This document shows, piece by piece, positions 60,484-64,000 of a stretch of 64,000 nucleotides of DNA. The stretch lies in the NCBI GenBank assembly GCA_025093555.1, contig JAIWNF010000003.1:1178001-1242000 (forward strand), read 5' to 3'. This DNA is from Circinella umbellata (taxonomy: Eukaryota > Mucoromycota > Mucoromycetes > Mucorales > Lichtheimiaceae). Both the position numbers and the translations under genes were made by a program. The notes under the pieces are model-generated. The model did no database searches and had not been told where the DNA came from. It was given only the letters and a program-made list of their open reading frames with translations. The stretch's first letter is position 1; the number at the start of each line of letters is the position of its first letter.

Positions 60484-61865
60484 TTAAGTCAAAACAACCG
60501 TGGCAATTACAAAGATAAATAATGATAGCCAGCTCGATACTGTCATTGAGCCAGTACTTTCAGTTTTCTGGGAATCAGTATCAGCACTCTCACTATCAGC
60601 TATTTCATCGTTCGTTGACATGCTAGGTGGCATTTCTACACGAACTTGCCCTTCCTTGTAACCTGGCGAACCAAATGAATGCTTATCACCTACAGCTTTT
60701 TTTGAAGTCGCAGCTATAAAATAAATATTGTTGAATAATTCTCTTTTAGTACACAGTCCGATACATATTTGAACGTACAAGTCCAACAAGAAAAAAAAAA
60801 GGACAACTACATTCTTTATAAGGCTCTTTATCATTTAAGCAGCCATCCAATCGAACTAATTTATAACCGGCCGTATCCACCTTATTAATTGTATCAGAGA
60901 CTGCTTGCCATGAGCCTGTATCGGGAATATCATATTGGACTGTAATGAAAGAGCCTATGGAATCATACGTCGACAATTGTTTTTCAAACGTAGTTTGATA
61001 CAGTTCTGCAATTCCTTTTGGATTATTCTTGAAATTATAATCTTGGGTATCCAAGTTATAATAGATCAATGTATAACCCATATCACGGACAATATTTTGC
61101 AAACGAGTATCTTCAGGTTGAGTATAATGCAACCGGATATATTTAGGTGCTACGCCAATCAAAGTTTCAATGACCTTGGCCGAGTTGGTTACGTCTGTTT
61201 TAATTTGATCGTCTGTCATGTTTTCAGTTGTATCATCAGGAGCGCGATATGTCATACCGATTAAGTGACCATCGTTATAAGCACGTTGTAAAATCATGGC
61301 ATATTGCTGAGTATATAACCACGTTGCATTGACGAAGAAGCTTGCTTTTGCTTGACTGTTCTTTAGACCGTTCAATACTTTAGCTGTAACATCACTGGGT
61401 CCTTCATTCTAGAATATAATTATATAAACATTACTAAGTAATTATTTAATTCCTTCCTTCAATCTTTTACATAATATAAAAAGTTTCATACATATGTGAG
61501 AGCAATATCTCCTGAATGAGCACAAGCAGTAGCTTGAGGAGCAGGGCTATTTGTACCACTTGGTCCATCAAGAGGATGATTCCAAATAGGCAATAGCATT
61601 GAATCTAAAAAAAAAGAACGTTTTAAGGTAGTCATTGTTATACACGCCATCACAAATCATGTAATATTGTTTTTTTTTGTTATGTATTCAATTTTATTTT
61701 ACCATTCTTACTAGTATCAGCGTGAGCCCATTGGGTACATAGTACTACAAATCCAACCAGCCATACTGATACATATAAACTATGAGTAACTCACGAACCG
61801 TTTTTTTTCACACATTTTTTTATTGTATGTATTAACTTACCACAAATTACACTGAATGAACGCAT
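60484..61865 (-). CDS. Chitin-deacetylase-like GPI-anchored protein with degenerate catalytic motifs
   Basis: Exons 61865-61841, 61765-61703, 61604-61492, 61408-60811 and 60713-60484; 342 residues. Residues 1-24 form a signal peptide ending WAHA. The polysaccharide-deacetylase fold follows: ALTYNEGPSD at motif 1, where active enzymes have TFDDGP; KASFFVNATW; LIGMTYRAPDD at motif 2, where the two zinc-binding His (H-(S/T)-x-x-H) are missing; IRLHYTQPE at motif 3 (usual R-x-P-Y); NLDTQDY at motif 4, kept; and SFITVQYD at motif 5, without the usual His. The tail is Ser/Asp-rich and ends in a hydrophobic stretch (SSWLSLFIFVIATVVLT) suited to GPI attachment. It is probably a cell-wall protein of the deacetylase family that no longer catalyses the reaction, perhaps a chitin/chitosan binder. 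Confidence 0.88.
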
Positions 61866-64000
61866 TACTCCGGAGAAAAAGTAAGAGTAGGAGAAAAAGA
61901 AAACAAAAAAGAGAGGAAGGAATAGAAAACAAAAATTCTTGATGATATAATACATTGCCCTAGTTGCAACAACAATAATGTACTCCAAGAATTTTTACTA
62001 ATCCGAATTGTCGGGCACTTTTTTTGTAAGTATCTTTAAGAATAATAAAGAAGTAACTAGTTTATTGAGTATTTATAGAAGTTGATACATTATTTAATAG
62101 GATGAGAATATTCTTCGTTATAATTTACACTTTTTATACAAAGAAAAAGCGATACCCCGGTAGAGCAATAATAGTATACTGCCAGGCCAACTTTTTATAT
62201 TTACACTATTTCACCTACAAGTATGAGTAAACATAGTCCGTAATATGAATACCATAATATCAAAAATAAATCTGATAAATTCTTCAGTACAAGTATACTA
62301 CGTGAATTGTATCAATATATACGACACCGCACTTTACTGTTTTATTCGCATCACATTTATTTTATTATTTAGGAGTTATTCCTTTTTTTTTAATCTAAAT
62401 ATGTCATTACCGCTATTATCTTGCATAGCTATAAACTTGTGTTTACACTTCTATCCTACCCAAAAAAAAAAGAATATAACACTGCTTGCTTTGGCTTTCT
62501 TCCTTGACGAAAAAAAAAAACGACCGCGTTCTTTTAATATCTATAACTTCCTATTTCTATATTGCTATGATAAAGCATAATCTGCACGTAACAAGGAGAG
62601 CGATCACTGAAAGCATACAGTAAAATGGAGCTTTCTTAAATGAGCCTTGGAGGGAACACAGCAATTTTATTATTATACGTACGTATACAATAATTGATAA
62701 TAACGTAATCTGCAAGCAAAATATTTTCTTAACGAGTATTATTAGTAAGTTATAGTGTTTATTATTATAGTAAAGTATGTGTTATTTTAATGTAAAATAG
62801 GTCTACGTAATAGATTTTTTGAAAGCAATAACCTATCAATTCGTAAATAAAAAAGTGACATATCAACTTAAACTCTCCTTTTTTGAAAATATAAAAAGTA
62901 CACCATTTCCAACTGATTTTTTTATATTTATGACAGAATAGATTTATTATGTAACCGAGTTACGGATACTACTTTGAACGCTATTAAAAAAGTTGTTGTG
63001 GGTAATATCTTGTTTTTATGTTCATTGTTCAATAACCATGACCTTAAATTGTAGTATATAGTGTCTTTTATTTTACACTTGTTAATCGCACATTCATGTC
63101 TCTACAAGCTGTTTAATATTTTGTATATTATGTCATTGGCTCGATGTACACAAGTGCTCATATAGAGGTATACAGTTCGTTTTACGGTTTATAGTCGTAC
63201 ATACAGTACGTAGTGATTATCCATCCGCTGTTCTAAAATTCTCTTCTGAAGCTATTCAACTATCTGACTAACTACGCCCCCAATCATCTAATTATTTTTT
63301 ACGTAATTATTTCTCTGAGATATAGAAATGCTCGTACGTACACCGTCATACTCAATTTCTAATAATAGTATCGATGTCTTTGAACAAATTACTATAGGTT
63401 TTCTTTCTATATATATTGCTCCTAATATATTGTGAAGCTTAATATAGCTTAACTGATAGCAGTATACTGCTATTTACATCTTCCTTAGGGCTTATACAAG
63501 TATCCAGATAGACATGACTATTTATAGTTTACATCAGGCATATAGTTAAAATCAAGATTTTGTAACTTCCTCGCTCAATAGTCTTTGGCTGTCTATCTAT
63601 GCTGCAAAAACGTTTGGTGATTGTTAAAGTTATATCTCGTGTGATATTTGCTTATTTCAATAAGAGTAGGGAATGACACATACAAGGTAAAATCCTTTGG
63701 ACTTTGTTATACATCTTCAATAATAATTCAGAAACTAGACTAAAGTTATACTTTTAAAATAATATTTTACAGAAACGACGTATTTATATGTTTTCTAGAG
63801 TCGGGTACTCGGGATTAGTCATTAATACTGAGAAGGTTACTATAGCTACTGTTCTGAAGTATATTGGGCTTAGCCGTGATACTTTTCTTTACTCTTAAAT
63901 TTAAGTTGACAGGGCGCAGGGAATCGGTATGCGATTTTACTCAGTTTCCATTTATTATTAAAAAGATATGAATTTATTTGACGGCTCCGACTTTTCGGTG
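61866..64000. other. AT-rich spacer, no gene seen
   Basis: About 2.1 kb upstream of the deacetylase-like gene to the window edge. The longest frame (62245-62580) is a low-complexity Phe/Ile/Tyr/Lys translation of AT-rich DNA without coding character. No tRNA or repeat of note. Confidence 0.5.

Noticed and set aside
62245..62580. 111-codon plus-strand open frame
   Set aside because: Translation is a Phe/Tyr/Ile/Lys low-complexity product of AT-rich DNA, with no homology, no introns and no flanking signals.

Overview
The window is eukaryotic nuclear DNA from a filamentous fungus, most likely an early-diverging mould of the Mucoromycota (Mucorales-like). The evidence: strongly AT-rich DNA with long gene-poor spacers; genes cut by many short introns (about 50-110 nt) with GTA(A/T)G donors and occasional CTAAC branch sites; Gln/Asn/Ser-rich disordered tails; two Zn2Cys6 regulators; a KIN1-type kinase; a chitin-deacetylase-like GPI protein; and a degenerate repeated gene family with an R-P-D ... 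G-Y-x-E-V-K signature that I recall from mucoralean genomes. No prokaryotic features, operons or CRISPR arrays are seen, and I recognise no convincing tRNA or rRNA. Reading frames were built by joining exons at splice sites that preserve family homology. Exon borders are predictions.

Layout. 1-1533 (-): 5' part of a Sel1-repeat protein, running off the left edge. 5289-7096 (-): STK16/Env7-type membrane-tethered kinase, 8 exons. 10252-12766 (+): disordered, His-rich unknown protein. 13875-16598 (-): Zn2Cys6 transcription factor. 19826-20726 (+): ribosomal protein uS11/RPS14. 22049-22219 (+): possible 56-residue ORF, followed 5 nt later by a second Zn2Cys6 factor (22225-24728, +). 25336-28751 (-): KIN1/MARK-type kinase with a KA1-like tail.

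30.6-38 kb is the accessory, repeat-rich part. It holds a degenerate recombinase-like N-terminus fused to one copy of the repeated gene family, a second copy in inverted orientation (arms about 0.9-1.0 kb), a third partial copy interrupted by a 174-bp element with terminal inverted repeats, another MITE-like end, and about 4.5 copies of a 141-bp minisatellite that seems to have grown from a coding exon. 38617-39851 (-) is a NATD1-like acetyltransferase. 40190-43137 (+) is a caleosin-like protein containing a recent tandem exon duplication.

43.5-61.9 kb is gene-dense. GUF1 (mitochondrial EF4/LepA, -) and HSP78 (mitochondrial ClpB-type disaggregase, +) are divergent, sharing a 164-bp intergenic promoter with a heat-shock-element-like motif; both act in mitochondrial proteostasis. 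Then come a SCAMP membrane-traffic protein (-), the TFIIIC B-block-binding subunit TFC3 (-), and a chitin-deacetylase-like protein that has lost most catalytic motif residues (-). The last 2.1 kb shows no gene.

The most unusual observation is in HSP78: the conserved frame is restored only if a predicted single-nucleotide exon (48019) lies between two normal-sized introns.
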